64,000 bases of DNA from NCBI RefSeq assembly GCF_018812025.1, contig NC_063054.1, positions 28,105,356 to 28,169,355 of the forward strand, read 5' to 3'. Shown one piece after another: positions 1 to 11,204 of this stretch. The stretch's first letter is position 1, and every line of letters starts with the position of its first letter. This stretch comes from Megalobrama amblycephala (taxonomy: Eukaryota > Chordata > Actinopteri > Cypriniformes > Xenocyprididae). The notes under the pieces are model-generated. The model was not told the origin of the DNA, ran no database searches, and worked only from the letters and a program-made list of their open reading frames with translations. Both the position numbers and the translations under genes were made by a program.

Positions 1-190
1 TGAGTCCAAGTATAGGCCAAATATACTTACTTTTCTGTCAGTATAAGTCAAGTATATTTAAGTGCAATTTTAAGTATATTTCTCAGAAGTACATAAAGTA
101 TGTTTCTGAGAAGTATATAAAGAGTAGACTGAAAGTATACTTTCTTATTTTTAGTTTAAAAGAAGTATACTAATAGCACACTTCTTTTTC
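1..190. repeat. AT-rich interspersed repeat fragment (agtata-rich)
   Basis: Repeated agtata/tatact motifs, including the perfect palindrome gaaagtatactttc at 131-144. Looks like one end of a palindromic element cut by the window edge. Confidence 0.45.
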
Positions 191-195
191 GTAAG

Positions 196-699
196 GAGGG
201 TATGTTCACACTTAGTTTGGTTCTCTTGGTTCTTTTAGTCTGGACCAAACAAAGAAAACAATACCTCTAGTCCTGGTTCGCTCAGTCCTATGCGCTCACT
301 ATGATGGTTTATGATGGAGCTGAGAACTCATGAAGAGCTTGTGAAATATGTAAAGGACTCAAAACAGCGGCAAGAATTTCTCCGTCACACACACAAATTA
401 AGATGCCTGGGCAACATCATGGCTATGATGAGAAAAAACAGGTATGCTTGAGCATTCTGTCCTTTAGGGTCCTGTTTTTGGTTAGTTTACATGTCTTTGG
501 TCCGTGTTGCGTTCATATTTCATTTGAACTGCACCAGAGTTTGTTTGGAACACCAATCTTTTCAGGGGTCTCAGATCGCTTGTTTGGTGTGCACCAGAGT
601 TTGGATGGTAGCGTTCACACTTATTCAAATGAACCGCACCAACAGAGCAATCACATCAGGGTTCGATTTAATCAAACACGCCAAGTGTGAACACATCCT
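196..699. mobile_element. Non-autonomous DNA transposon, TIR with gttcacactt
   Basis: The left end contains tatgttcacacttag and the right end ccaagtgtgaacacatcct, which are inverted copies with a few mismatches. The interior repeats gcaccagagtttg at 531 and 591. It has no coding capacity; the reading frames in it are incidental. Confidence 0.6.
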
Positions 700-783
700 A
701 AAGCAAAATGCTACACAGTCACATGTATGTCAGCAGTATATGTGTCAAAGGATTTAGCATGGAATCCTCTTCTATTACCTTAA

Positions 784-943
784 AGTGATAGTTCACCCAA
801 ACTTTTTAATTTTGTCATCATTTACTCACCTTCAACATTGCAAAACAACATTATAATAAAAATAATAGAATAAAAAGTCATACAGGTTTGATTTCTTGTG
901 TGTGTGTATATATTGTGTGTGCAAGAGAGGGAGAACTATCCCT
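784..943. mobile_element. Family A MITE (TTAA-flanked, gatagttcaccc ends), short copy
   Basis: Flanked by TTAA at 780-783 and 944-947. Ends AGTGATAGTTCACCC and GAGAACTATCCCT. I use 'family A' below for elements with ttaaagggatagttcaccc ends. A second truncated left end follows at about 998-1025. Confidence 0.7.
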
Positions 944-1231
944 TTAATTACAGTGTAAAATGCATGGAATTAATATGGAACTTAATTCTGTTACTTTAAA
1001 GGGATAGTTCACCCCAAAATATATTGTTATACTCATTAGATCATCATGATTTAGCTTAGCAACATGCTAACATCAAACACTATTGTAAATCATAATTTTT
1101 GAGGTGACATTGCAGTTAAGATGCCGCCTTAAAAGGGTTACCTTTTTAGGTAGTAGACGGCAAGGCAACTCACTGTTTTGCAACAGAACCTGTTATTCTC
1201 CATCATCCAATGCTTATCAGGCTTTATTTAA

Positions 1232-2011
1232 AGGGTTAGTTCACCCCAAAATGAAAATTCTGTCATTTATTACTCACCCTCATGCCGTTCCACACCCGTA
1301 AGACCTTCGTTAATCTTCGGAACACAAATTAAGATATTTCAGTTGAAATCCGATGGCTCCGTGAGGCCTGCATAGGGAGCAATGACATTTCCTCTCTCAA
1401 GATCCATTAATGTACTAAAAACATATCTAAATCAGTTCATGTGAGTACAGTGGTTCAATATTAATATTATAAAGCGATGAGAATATTTTTGGTGCGGCAA
1501 AAAAAAAACAAAATAATGACTTATATAGTGATGTCCGATTTCAAAACACTGCTTTAGGAAGCTTCGGAGCATAATGAATCAGCGTGTCGAATCAGTGGTT
1601 CGGAGCACCATAGTCACGTGATTTCAGCAGTTTGGCGGTTTGACACGCGATCCGAATCATGATTCGATACGCTGATTCATTATGCTCCGAAGCTTCCTGA
1701 AGCAGTGTTTTGAAATCGGCCATCACTAAATAAGTTGTTATTTTGGCGCACCAAAAATATTCTTGTCACTTTATAATATTAATATTGAACCACTGTACTC
1801 ACATGTACTAAAAACATATTTAAATCAGTTCATTAATGGATCTTGAGAGAGGAAATGTCATTGCTGGCTATGGAGGCCTCACTGAGTCATCGGATTTCAA
1901 CAAAAATATCTTAATTTATGTTCTGAAGATTAACACAGGTCTTACGGGTGTGGAACAGCATGAGGGTGAGTAATAAATTACAGAATTTTCATTTTTGGGT
2001 GAACTAACCCT
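1232..2011. mobile_element. Family A long palindrome, 780 bp
   Basis: TTAA at 1228-1231 and 2012-2015. The left arm (agggttagttcacccc, then tcattt, actcaccctcatgcc) is mirrored by the right arm over several hundred bases, so the whole element can fold back. It has no open frame of interest. Confidence 0.8.
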
Positions 2012-2911
2012 TTAAAGCTCACAGGCATGGTAAACATCTGAGATAAGTCCAATCTGGTAACAGAATCTAATAGTGTTTCTACTCCGCTTTTCAAACCAAA
2101 GGGTTTTTTGTTGGCAGTAGACTAGATTAAAGACACTGTTGATGGCTGTCACATGTCAAATATGTCAAGGTCATAGATGAGTCTTCTCATTATGAGTGCT
2201 GTCAGCATGTATCTGACCTGCTGCGGGGGGTTAGGGAGAAGGGCATGGGTGCGAGGAGATGCTCCATGGATGGGGGGATGGGTTTTTTGAAACATAGATG
2301 GGGGTTTTCACATACATGACTCCATATATAATTCATGCTGTTGTAAGAAGCAGGTACCAGTTAATTTAATTTCAGTATATGGGTTGGTTGTTAAATAATT
2401 CTGTTCCGTAATTCACAAAGAATCCAAACAAAGTGCGTTCTCGGAAGGCTTTGTGGTTGGGATGGTATTTTGCATGTCGGCTGTTCAGCAGAGCTGAAAG
2501 AACATCGTTTGTCTCCCCCCACCTGTCTGTCGTCAGTCGTCGTGTTTTGCAACATCTTTCTTTGAGAGCCGATCCACTTTTTGAACTCTTGTGTGCATTT
2601 CTTTGAGTCTTGTCGGAACATGTTTCGCCAAATGCATATTTTCAGGATACTTACGGTTTCAAGTCCTAGCACTGACACCTTTCCTCTGTAAGTTATAATT
2701 AGTAGTTGTTTCCAACCTAAGGGATTGGCTGTGGCCCAGAAAATGTCTGCACTGGAGGACTGCAGAGATGTATGTGTATATATAGCCTTTTTGTCCCTTT
2801 CATTTTTTCTTGCTGCTGAAATTGGGGGTTTGTGGCAGCTTTAGACCATGACTGCTTTCTGTCATTGTATTGAGTCAGAGGTTTAACTGCACTTATGTTT
2901 ATGACTGAAGT

Positions 2912-3010
2912 CTTAAGGCCTGTTCACACCAAGAATGATAACTATAAAGATAACATAAGGATAAATATTTTAGTGTCCACACCAACGAACAATAACGCTG
3001 TTATTCTTTT
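2912..3010. repeat. Fragment of a foldback element (gcctgttcacaccaag)
   Basis: ggcctgttcacaccaagaat followed by short tandem ataac/gataa motifs looks like one arm of a palindromic repeat. I did not find the matching arm. Confidence 0.35.
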
Positions 3011-3784
3011 ATATTTAAAACTCTGGGGAAAATAAAGGAAAATGTGTGGAGACTCTGATATCTTGCCTCCTTTACACACTTTTATATTTTAAGTCAGCAT
3101 GAAATAAAAAAAATCGCCCTATTTATTTCTAAATGTCTGCATTTCGTTGATCTTATACAATTCATCCATGTATGTTTAATTTGTTACTTTTTTGACCTTA
3201 TCATTTTTATTCAAAATGTTGTGACTTGTAAACTCAATCTTTTGGTGAAACAACTTCTCCTGTGACGTATGTCAGAATGTCACCTGCCCCTTTCTTACAA
3301 TCAACTAAAATCACATATTCAGATTAGCCTCCATCCAATCATCATCTGATAGATAGAACCAAGTCCTGCCCTCATTTTTTTCCCCCAGTAATTGTTCCAT
3401 TCAGATGTACATCCCATTGAAACTACCGTTTCATTGTGAGTTTAAAGATTTGATGCCACTAACTTTGCAAATTTACTAAATATTTACTATTGATGAGCAT
3501 CAAGCTTTAAATGTGTGCTGTGGAGAAAAAAATTCTTTTGTGGAACACAAATATAAATATAAACTAGTCATAATTCCATGCAATTGCAATGAATGGTAAA
3601 TTAACCTTTTAAGCATTAAAAGGGATGCAAAAGCACCATGAAAGAGTATGATAATAGTGGTCCATACACACTTACAAGAATGTATTCTAAGTCCTCTGAA
3701 TTTATACGATAGCTTTGTGTGAGGAGCAGATTTTTAACTAAACAAAGATAAAACCCTAGTATATTCTCTAAAAATGCTCTTTTG

Positions 3785-3878
3785 TATTTCATGGAAGACA
3801 TAGTCATACAGGTTTGGAACAACATGAGGGTGAGTAAATGATGACAAATTTTCATTTTTAAATGAACTATCCCTTTAG
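3785..3878. repeat. Family A MITE, right end only
   Basis: Contains gtttggaacaacatgagggt, gagtaaatgatgacaaattt and ends gaactatcccttta. A clear left end is missing. Confidence 0.6.
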
Positions 3879-4650
3879 CCTCATGCGAACACACATGCTT
3901 CTCAACGTGTCGTATGGATCACGTTACAAATTGCAGGTTACTAATAGGGTTTGATGTTTGCTTTTAATGGGAAAATATGTTTGACAGACAGTGTCTAGCC
4001 CAAATTAAAATTTCACAATGGCATGTTCCAACGAAGTTGATTAGCGATTAAGATAATAATGATTACAATGACAATGATGATAATCTGAACATATTACATG
4101 GGTGGTGAAGTTTCAACAGTTCCGACTGCCTACGGGTCTTTCAGTCAGTCATGGTAGGAAACGTCCAGCAAGATTTCATTCACTTCTCTGTTCTCAGAGA
4201 ATGCAGTAGGGTAGAGTTACATCTAGCATGACATATTTTGCCACAGGGAGGTGACTGGGTGGTATTATGTTGACTGAAAAACTCCTGCTAAGCTAATGCT
4301 GGTGTTTTTACATCCCTGCCAATTGAGCGTAAAAGCATGGCAGTCTGTAGAAAGCTTCCACAGCTCTTGTGTCAATGTCATGTTGTTGGAAGTCCACGTA
4401 GTCTTCTCTGGGGGATATGACCGTTCTGCTTGTCTTCAAAGGTGTCTGAATTAGGTTCAGAGAAATGGCAATGCTTCTTTTAATTATACATTGAGCCTCA
4501 CATGAAGTGTGAGTGTGAAGTGACGTGTAGCCAAGTATGGTGTCCCATACTCGGAATTTGTGCTTTGCATTTCACCCATCCAAGTGCACACAAACAGCAA
4601 TGAGTATTGAACGCTACTGACATAGCCAACATCTTTGTGTTGACTGCATT

Positions 4651-5361
4651 GATAAAGAAGTAATTCACCCATGAATGAAAATTCTGTCATTTACTCAACC
4701 TCATGACTTTCTTTCTTTAACCAAACACAAAGGAGATATTTAAATCAATGTCCAAGCTGCTCTTTTCCATTCAGTGAAAGTGATTGGTGACCAAGATTGT
4801 CAAGCAAAATTTTCAGTGAATAACAACTTAAAGTAACACTTTATTTTAGTGTCCTTTTTATACATTGCATGTTGTTACTGTAGTAATAACTGTAAATTAT
4901 GCATGATTACACGCAACTAACCCTAAACCAAACCTAATTCTAACCCTATAGTAAGTACATGTAGTTAATTAATATTACTCTCTACTTAAATGTATAATTA
5001 CACTATAACAAGGTCATCTTAAAATAAAGTGTAACCTAATATTTCTTTTGTTTACTTTGTATTTAATATTAATAATTATTATTTTTAGTTGTGCAGCCCT
5101 GCAAACCAGCACAGCAAACAAACCTGGAGCTTTAAAAACAACAAAAAAAAAAACAAAAGCACAGTTTTTATTAGAAAAATCACCCCACAAATCGTGTAGC
5201 ACTACTTTTTACTCCATTTAAAGAATTGACAGCATGAAAAGTGCAGCATGAACATTTTTCCAAAGACCTCCTTTTGTGTTCCACAGAAGAAAGTAAGTCA
5301 TACTAGATTGGCATGACATAAGGATGAGTAATTGTTTCATTTTGGGGTGAACTATGGCTTA
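4651..5361. mobile_element. Family A element split by another repeat
   Basis: The left end (taattcacccatgaatgaaa, to about 4740) and right end (ggatgagtaattgtttcatt, tggggtgaacta, to 5361) are inverted partners. The interval holds an unrelated repeat at 4831-5036. Confidence 0.6.
4831..5036. mobile_element. Nested TIR repeat (gtaacactttattttag)
   Basis: Left aaagtaacactttattttag and right ttaaaataaagtgtaacct are inverted. The interior includes ctaaccctaaaccaaaccta. Nested within the family A element above. Confidence 0.6.
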
Positions 5362-7067
5362 AAAAACCTGTTCTCCACTTTGTTTTTTCCATTGGGACTT
5401 CAGCAGTGATGTTAATGGAAAAAAATCACATGTTAGCACAGCTGTTTCTTTCATTTTGTTAGGGTGTCCTGCATACAAAGACCCAATCTGGTGTCTGTCT
5501 GCTCTCTATTGGACCTGATGGTATCCTTTTAAAGGCGAATGGTTACTTCCTGTATTGTAATGCCATCTTATCTAACCTTGTTGCAGTAGCATGACTTGGT
5601 CTATGTATTTCTTATGTAGATTGAAGAAGTAGAGGATCATGTTAAAAAACGGGTAATGTGACTGCAGGCACTGATGAAAGCTGCAGTAACCAGGAATGTA
5701 GTAATGTGTCAAACATGCTTTTTACGTGTTTACCATCACATTTCGTCTCCGTCTTTTGTGCGGAGAGTTTCTGTTTATGTAATTTGTCACATAACCTTCC
5801 TGCATTCAGTAAATTTTTAACATAGCTGTCTGTGCTAAAAGGTGTTTTGCTCTTTTTCACCATTAATGTGTTTACAGCATGGGTCTTGAGTTTCGGGAAT
5901 GTCTAATGGGTGATTCTTCACCTACCCCGTCTGTTTGCATTTTTTTTTCTTGATGCACAGGAGCTCTGAGATCTTATTGCTTTGTTTTTTTTTGAGTGGT
6001 CTTCATTTGGCTTCATTGTATTTTGAGAATATCCTGTTTGTGCATTGCAGTGGTTAGACAAATGTAGTTTTTGTCTTGTCTGACACAAGTCATGCCATCA
6101 TGCTTCTATAGCGGAGGATGCTTTAGGGACAGTATATATTGCTTTGGGAATCTGGCCGTCATGGGTGCTCACTCTAGCATTAAACACAATTTATCGCCCC
6201 ATTGCACGTTTATGCAGTATGAAAGTGATTCTCGGGCATGTTTATGTATGTTTGGTACTTATTAATGATTTAATGCTCTCCCCTCTCCTCACGGAAGGTT
6301 TCATATATCACCCCCTGCTAACTACATGGTACTCTGAGCCATGACTTTGCCTTGGGGATTGAAAGCACCCATTACTTTTATTTTTTTTTTATTATTTATT
6401 TGATATCCTGCCAGCTTGTTTAATAACAGGGGCTACCATCACATCTATGAATGAAACCCCTGCTCAAGACCCCTTCATTTTGTAAATGTAATTTATTCAG
6501 TCTGTTGGGACTTGTCTTATTAATGGCCTTTATTCGCAGTTGTGAGGCACTGGGAGTTTTATCCCAGATTAACCCATTGTTGGAATTGCATGTCATGTAT
6601 AGTGTTAATAAAGAACAAAAACAACATGAATAAATGTGTTTGATTTATTATTGTTAAACATATTATTTAGATGCAGGAATTGTGTTTCATTAGATTAATA
6701 ATATAAAATAATGTATTTTTTCATTTTATTTTATTTTTTCCTTTTTTTCTGGAAATATGGTTTATATTAAGATAAAAAGATCAAAAACAGTGACAATAAA
6801 TGAATGTTTTTGACCATTAAAAGAATTTTTTAGATATTGCATAAAAAAAACCAAAAAGAATCCCACGCACTATCAATACTTGCAAAACCGTGTAAAAAAT
6901 ATTTAATTATCAACGTTTTGATCACATGATCTTCATCAGGGATATTACATTGCAATTGTGTTTTATTAGAATTTAAGTGTAAATTTAATTTTGAGTTTTA
7001 TGTTTGGCCTAAAATAATTTTATTCATAGAGACAAAATGAGAAAAGATGGGGACTGGAAATTGAACT

Positions 7068-7545
7068 AACCAGACGCGAATGAAGCGGTAAGCGCGAGTG
7101 ATTTACATGTTAAGTCAATGCAAAGACACAAATTGACATCCTGCGGCGCGATTCGCGCGAATGAAGTGAGAAAGTGAGTGAGGAGGTCGGACAATCTGAT
7201 AAGTTGTAAAAAAGGTCTTTACTCAATTTGAGCTATATATATATATATACATATTAAGACTACAAGCCAACTAAAGACAACCAATTGAGCTTATTCGCTG
7301 TAATTTACAGTTATTTCCCCACTGACAAGTTGTGTTTATTCAGAGGAAGTGTGCAGAAAGCAGTGGGAGAGTCTGGGACACATAAAGGAGCGGGAGAGCC
7401 CCTCTCATGACGTGAATTCGCGTCTGTTGTGAAGGGATTTTCACGCGCGAATGAAGCGAGTAAACTCAAAATGTTCAAGCGTCCAACTACGCGCGAATAG
7501 TGCGATTTATTTGCGCAAGTCGCATCTGGTGTGAACGCAGCATTA
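7068..7545. repeat. Degenerate repeat with gcgcgaatgaagcgag motifs
   Basis: cgcgaatgaagcg-type motifs recur near 7074, 7155 and 7446, ending in gtgtgaacgcagcattata. It looks like an old DNA-transposon remnant with CpG-rich ends. Contains a short AT microsatellite at about 7233-7250. Confidence 0.35.
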
Positions 7546-7835
7546 TAATGGTAGTGAATGGGGGTCAAGATTTTGATACCCAAAAAAATGCATCCATACA
7601 TCATAAAAATAATTCATACGGCTCCAGGGGGTTAATACAGGCCTTCTGAAGTCAAGCGATGGGTTTTTGTAAGAAAAATATCCATATTTAAAACTTTATA
7701 AACTAAAATAATTAACTTCCGGCAGAAGACCATATACATACTGCGCAAGAGTAACCCCCTGACGTGATGTATGACGCAGTATTGTAAGCTTAGACGCCTC
7801 TCGCGGTTTAAACAAATAGGGCTGTGCAACAAACT

Positions 7836-8350
7836 TGTAACGGATGGAGACTCAGGCGGGAGATCCAAATGCAAGCTTTTATTAAAAGGTGAGCGTGGTC
7901 GTACAGGCAGGGTCAAACAGGCACAAACAGGAACAGCAAGGGCTAGGCAGAATCGTGGTCAGGATACAGGCAGTAGATCAGGGCAGGCAGAAAACGTTCA
8001 CAAAACCAGGAATCAATAAACAATCCAGAGGGCAGGCAGCGAAGAATCATAAACAGGAAATCCAGACAGGAACAGGAACCGGAACAAATAGGCAGGACAA
8101 TATACACAGGGAAAACGCTAGGAAATGCCACACTGGGTAAACAAGACCTGGCCCTGAGCTGGTGTGTGTGTGAGTCTTATATAATCCAGGTAATGAGCTG
8201 CAGCTGGGTGTGGTAATCAGTGTGGTGTGCTAGGGTGGATGTGGCAACAGGTGATTGGTGGAGTGAGTGCATGTGATTGACAGGGGGGATGATGGGAAAT
8301 GTAGTCCGGAGTGAACAGGAACATGACGGGAACAGATGGTGATCGTGACA
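7836..8350 (-). repeat. 3' LTR (by minus-strand orientation)
   Basis: 515 bp. Minus strand begins TGTCACGATCACC and ends CCGTTACA. It contains a TATA-like box (from gtcttatata, about 8175) and an AATAAA signal (from ttttatta, about 7877). Confidence 0.88.
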
Positions 8351-8770
8351 GAATGTCCCCCTCTCGGAAGGCGCGTCCTCGCGCCGTAGATGGCACAACT
8401 GGGGAGGGGGGGTGGGTGCCCTGGAGACCTACAGGCAGGAGATACTGGATGTGCAGGCGGGTATGGAGGTCTCCAGGGCAGGTCCAGGAACTCAAGCAGC
8501 CACGGCGGGTCAGGAGCCTCGGGCGGCCACGGCGGGTCAGGAGCCTCGGGCGGCCACGGCGGGTCAGGAGCCTCGGGCGGCCACGGCAGATCAGGCGGCT
8601 TGGGCGGCCACTGCGGGTCAGAGTCCATAAACGGCCCTATTAGGTTATAGTCCATGGGCGGCCATAACAGTTCGGAGGCCCTAGATGGCAGTGACCGGGC
8701 AGGGTCCCCACCCACAAGCTCCCCACCCTCAGGTATACTGCCCCCCCCCCAAAAAATTCTTGGGGAGATC
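8230..8770 (-). pseudogene. Frame-shifted continuation of the Gag-like frame
   Basis: A second minus-strand frame overlaps the end of the Gag frame at the G-run (8741-8750). It runs on through Pro/Trp-rich 9-residue repeats (PWPPEAPDP) and past the inner edge of the LTR. Moving from the first to the second frame needs one base fewer in the run. Either a slippage mutation or a real +1 shift could explain this. Confidence 0.45.
8487..8620. repeat. 27-bp minisatellite, about 5 units, second block
   Basis: Core cctcgggcggccacggcggg. Encodes Pro-Pro-Trp-Pro-Pro-Glu-Ala-Pro-Asp repeats in the shifted minus-strand frame. Confidence 0.9.
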
Positions 8771-10045
8771 AACGGAGGTCGTGGTGGGTTTGCAGGCAAG
8801 GAGCTCGGGTGGCACCGGCAGGGCAAGGAGCTCAGGTGGCGCCGGCAGGGCGAGAAGCGCAGGCGGCGCCGGCAGGGCGAGAAGCGCAGGCGGCGCCGGC
8901 AGGGCACGGAGCTTGGGTTCTGGAGCGGACTCAATGGCTGGAACAACCCCTATGTTCACAGACACCGGAGGGGCGGCCATCTTGCCCGTGGGCACTGGCG
9001 AAACAGCCATCTTGTCCACCGCATCCAGAGAGCTTGAGTGCGTAGTAACCGGCGAGCTTGAGTGCGTAGCAACCGGCAGGCTTGAGAGCGAAGCGGCCGG
9101 CGGGCTTGAGAGCGAAGCGGCCGGCGGGCTTGAGAGCGAAGCGGCCGGCGAGTTTGAGAGCGGAGCGGCCGACGGGCTTGAGAGCGTAGCGACTGGCTGA
9201 CTTGAGTGCAAAGTGGCCGGTGTGGGTTTCGGGATGCCAGCTGCTCGTGCCGAAGTCAACGGTGGGTCGTTCACACTAGACAGCAACCCTCTCCACTCCC
9301 GGACAGATTCACAAACGTGCCGTGTCTCTGGGTGATCAGCGGAGACATGACGTGGGTCTGGATGATCAGCGGAGACAGGACGTGGCTCTGGGCGATCAGC
9401 GGGGACAGGACGTGACTCTGGGCGATCAGCAGAGACGTGACGTTGCTCTGGGCGATCAGCGGAGACGTGACGTTGCTCTGGGCGATCAGCGGAGACGTGA
9501 CGTTGCTCTGGGCGATCAGCGGAGACGTGACGTTGCTCTGGGCGATCAGCGGAGACGTGACGTTGCTCTGGGCGATCAGCGGAGACAGGACGTGACTCTC
9601 GAAGATCAACGGTGACCTGCCTTGGTTCATGAAGATCACTTGTGACTTGACTTGGTTCAGGATGATCAGTGCTGACTTGACTTGGTGTTGTTATAATGGT
9701 GGCCACCATTTTGTGAGTGTCCTCTTTAGTGGCAGCCATTACAGGAAAAGATGAGGTGTTGTGTTCCTCCGCGACACCCACTGTAAAGGGAGAGCGGCTC
9801 AACTGCAATGCCAGATCAATATAACTTTCCAACGTCCCCTCAGGCTGATGCAATGGCATGACGGAACTGAGCAGGTCAGATAGTCCACCACGGAAGAATA
9901 TCATGAGGCACACCTCATTAAAACAAGTTAACGGTGCCAGTTCTATAAAGTCCATGACATACTCCTCAATGGTTCTCTCTCCTTGACGGAGACACATTAA
10001 CCGAGCAGACGGATTCATGATAGCTGAGACTGGAACACTCACCAA
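8729..10045 (-). CDS. Gag-like protein of the LTR element with in-frame repeats
   Basis: 438 codons from the Met at 10045. The first ~100 residues are Gag-like: RLMCLRQGERTIEEYVMDF, MIFFRGGLSDLL and ESYIDLALQLSRS. From memory, such frames are common in cyprinid retroelements. Next come twelve 10-residue repeats (core PEQRHVSADR), a Ser/Ala/Pro block with 8-residue repeats and an Ala/Leu/Pro block with 9-residue repeats. No zinc knuckle is seen. It stops soon after a run of ten G on the minus strand, where another frame opens. The start codon is a guess, as the frame is also open upstream. Confidence 0.7.
   Translation of the reverse strand: MVSVPVSAIMNPSARLMCLRQGERTIEEYVMDFIELAPLTCFNEVCLMIFFRGGLSDLLSSVMPLHQPEGTLESYIDLALQLSRSPFTVGVAEEHNTSSFPVMAATKEDTHKMVATIITTPSQVSTDHPEPSQVTSDLHEPRQVTVDLRESRPVSADRPEQRHVSADRPEQRHVSADRPEQRHVSADRPEQRHVSADRPEQRHVSADRPESRPVPADRPEPRPVSADHPDPRHVSADHPETRHVCESVREWRGLLSSVNDPPLTSARAAGIPKPTPATLHSSQPVATLSSPSAAPLSNSPAASLSSPPAASLSSPPAASLSSLPVATHSSSPVTTHSSSLDAVDKMAVSPVPTGKMAAPPVSVNIGVVPAIESAPEPKLRALPAPPALLALPAPPALLALPAPPELLALPVPPELLACKPTTTSVDLPKNFLGGGQYT
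8795..8929. repeat. 27-bp minisatellite, about 5 units
   Basis: Units of 27 bp with core gcgccggcagggcgagaagc. Two are identical (8849 and 8876). Encodes Ala-Leu-Pro-Ala-Pro-Pro repeats on the minus strand. Confidence 0.9.
9041..9208. repeat. 24-bp minisatellite, 7 units, in Gag frame
   Basis: Units such as cgaagcggccggcgggcttg plus agag, repeated seven times; the units at 9089 and 9113 are identical. Encodes 8-residue Ser/Pro/Ala repeats on the minus strand. Confidence 0.92.
9331..9690. repeat. 30-bp minisatellite, 12 units, in Gag frame
   Basis: Units of exactly 30 bp (core ggcgatcagcggagacgtga) without spacers. The four units at 9451-9570 are identical and the outer units are diverged. 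Each encodes ten residues on the minus strand. Confidence 0.93.
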
Positions 10046-10075
10046 GCTGCTGGATCTGAGGGTGGCGAAGTCTTC

Positions 10076-10564
10076 TGTAACGAAGTGGGACTCAGGCAGA
10101 GATCCATGTGCAAGCTTTTATTCAAAGTGAGCATAGTCGTACAGGCTGGGTCGATCAGGGGCAAACAGGAACAGCAAGGAACAGGCAGAGTCGTAGTCAG
10201 AGTACAGGCAGAAGATCGAGGACAGGCAGATATCATTCACAGGACGGTAGACAAGGCAAGGGTCAGGACAGGCAGCAATGGGTCAATAACAGGGAACAGA
10301 CAGTAACGGCAACAGACAGGCAGACAGGATATAAACGCTCAGAAATGACACCAGAGTAATCAAGACTTCGCGATTGGATGGTGTGAGTGAGAGTCCTTTT
10401 ATAGTCCAGGTAACAAGCTGCAGCTGGGTGTGCTGATTAGTGAGGAGTGTGTGCATGGCTGTATGTGGCGACAGGTGATAGGTGTGGAGTGAACATGTGA
10501 CTGGCAGGGAGGATTGTGGGAAGTGTAGTCCGGGAACTGACAGGAGCAGACTGTGATCATGACA
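10076..10564 (-). repeat. 5' LTR (by minus-strand orientation)
   Basis: 489 bp. Minus strand begins TGTCATGATCAC and ends CTTCGTTACA. It has a TATA-like ccttttatag (about 10397) and AATAAA (from cttttattc, about 10118). It aligns to the other LTR along its length but with many substitutions and indels. Confidence 0.88.
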
Positions 10565-11204
10565 AAACTCAAGCTCCTCTTCTCTTTTATTGAAATCCTC
10601 CAACATTTTTCATTCAAAAATTCTGGTTTAAGACTTCTAATTTGTGACTGGTGTTTTTTTGTTTTTTTTTGCACTATCCTCTGCGCTTGTCATTGTGTTA
10701 TGCATCAGTGGTTACTCTTCCGCCGCAAATCTATGCATATGGCCATCTGCTGGAAGTTAGTTAATAGTTATTATAGTTAATAAAGTTTTAAATATGGATA
10801 TTTTTCTCACAAAAACCCATTGCTCCCCCTGGAGCCGTATCAATAACCCCCTGGAGCCGTATGAATTATTTTTATGTATGGATGCAATTTTTTGGGCTTC
10901 AAAATCTCGACCCCCATTCACTACCATTATAAAGCTTGGAAGAGCCAGGATATTTTTAAAAAAAATCTACGATTGTGTTGTTCGTCTGAAAGAAGATTAT
11001 CGTATACACCTAGGATGGCTTGAGGGTCAGTAAATTATGGGATAATTGTCATTTTTGGGTGAACTATCCCTTTAACTGTATTTTCTTGCAGGGTATTTTG
11101 TGCAGGCTTCCTGAAGACTGATTAGTCAATTCCCTAAGATAAATAGTAATGCTTTAAAGTTGTCATCAGATGTTTGTTTGAAACATTGCACTTCAAGTGA
11201 TTAA

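Larger units (their letters stand above)
7836..10564 (-). mobile_element. Non-autonomous LTR retrotransposon (gag-like frame only)
   Basis: Two long direct repeats flank a 1.7-kb interior. On the minus strand the ends are TGTCACGATC... and ...TTACA, the usual TG...CA. The 5-bp duplication aaact occurs at 7831-7835 and 10565-10569, as expected for Ty3/Gypsy-type integration. The interior (8351-10075) carries one Gag-like frame and no reverse transcriptase, protease or integrase, so it must be moved in trans. A purine-rich run (GAGAGGGGGA, minus strand, about 8352-8364) sits beside the 3' LTR. I saw no clear primer-binding site starting TGG. Confidence 0.88.
7546..11075. mobile_element. Foldback element interrupted by the LTR element
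   Basis: The left arm (ggtagtgaatgggggtcaag to about 7800) is the inverted copy of the right arm (about 10690-10945, cccccattcactacc). The right terminus ends in family A sequence tgggtgaactatccctttaa. The left terminus is missing. The LTR element sits in the loop. A related arm occurs at 59350-59490. Confidence 0.7.

Noticed and set aside
8311..9415. Several plus-strand Gly/Arg/Ala-rich open frames
   Set aside because: Antisense shadows of the minus-strand Gag-like repeat region. The periods divisible by three keep all frames open.
9331..9690. Regular 30-bp repeats resembling a CRISPR array
   Set aside because: The units are directly adjacent with no spacers, lie inside a retrotransposon Gag frame, and the host is a vertebrate.
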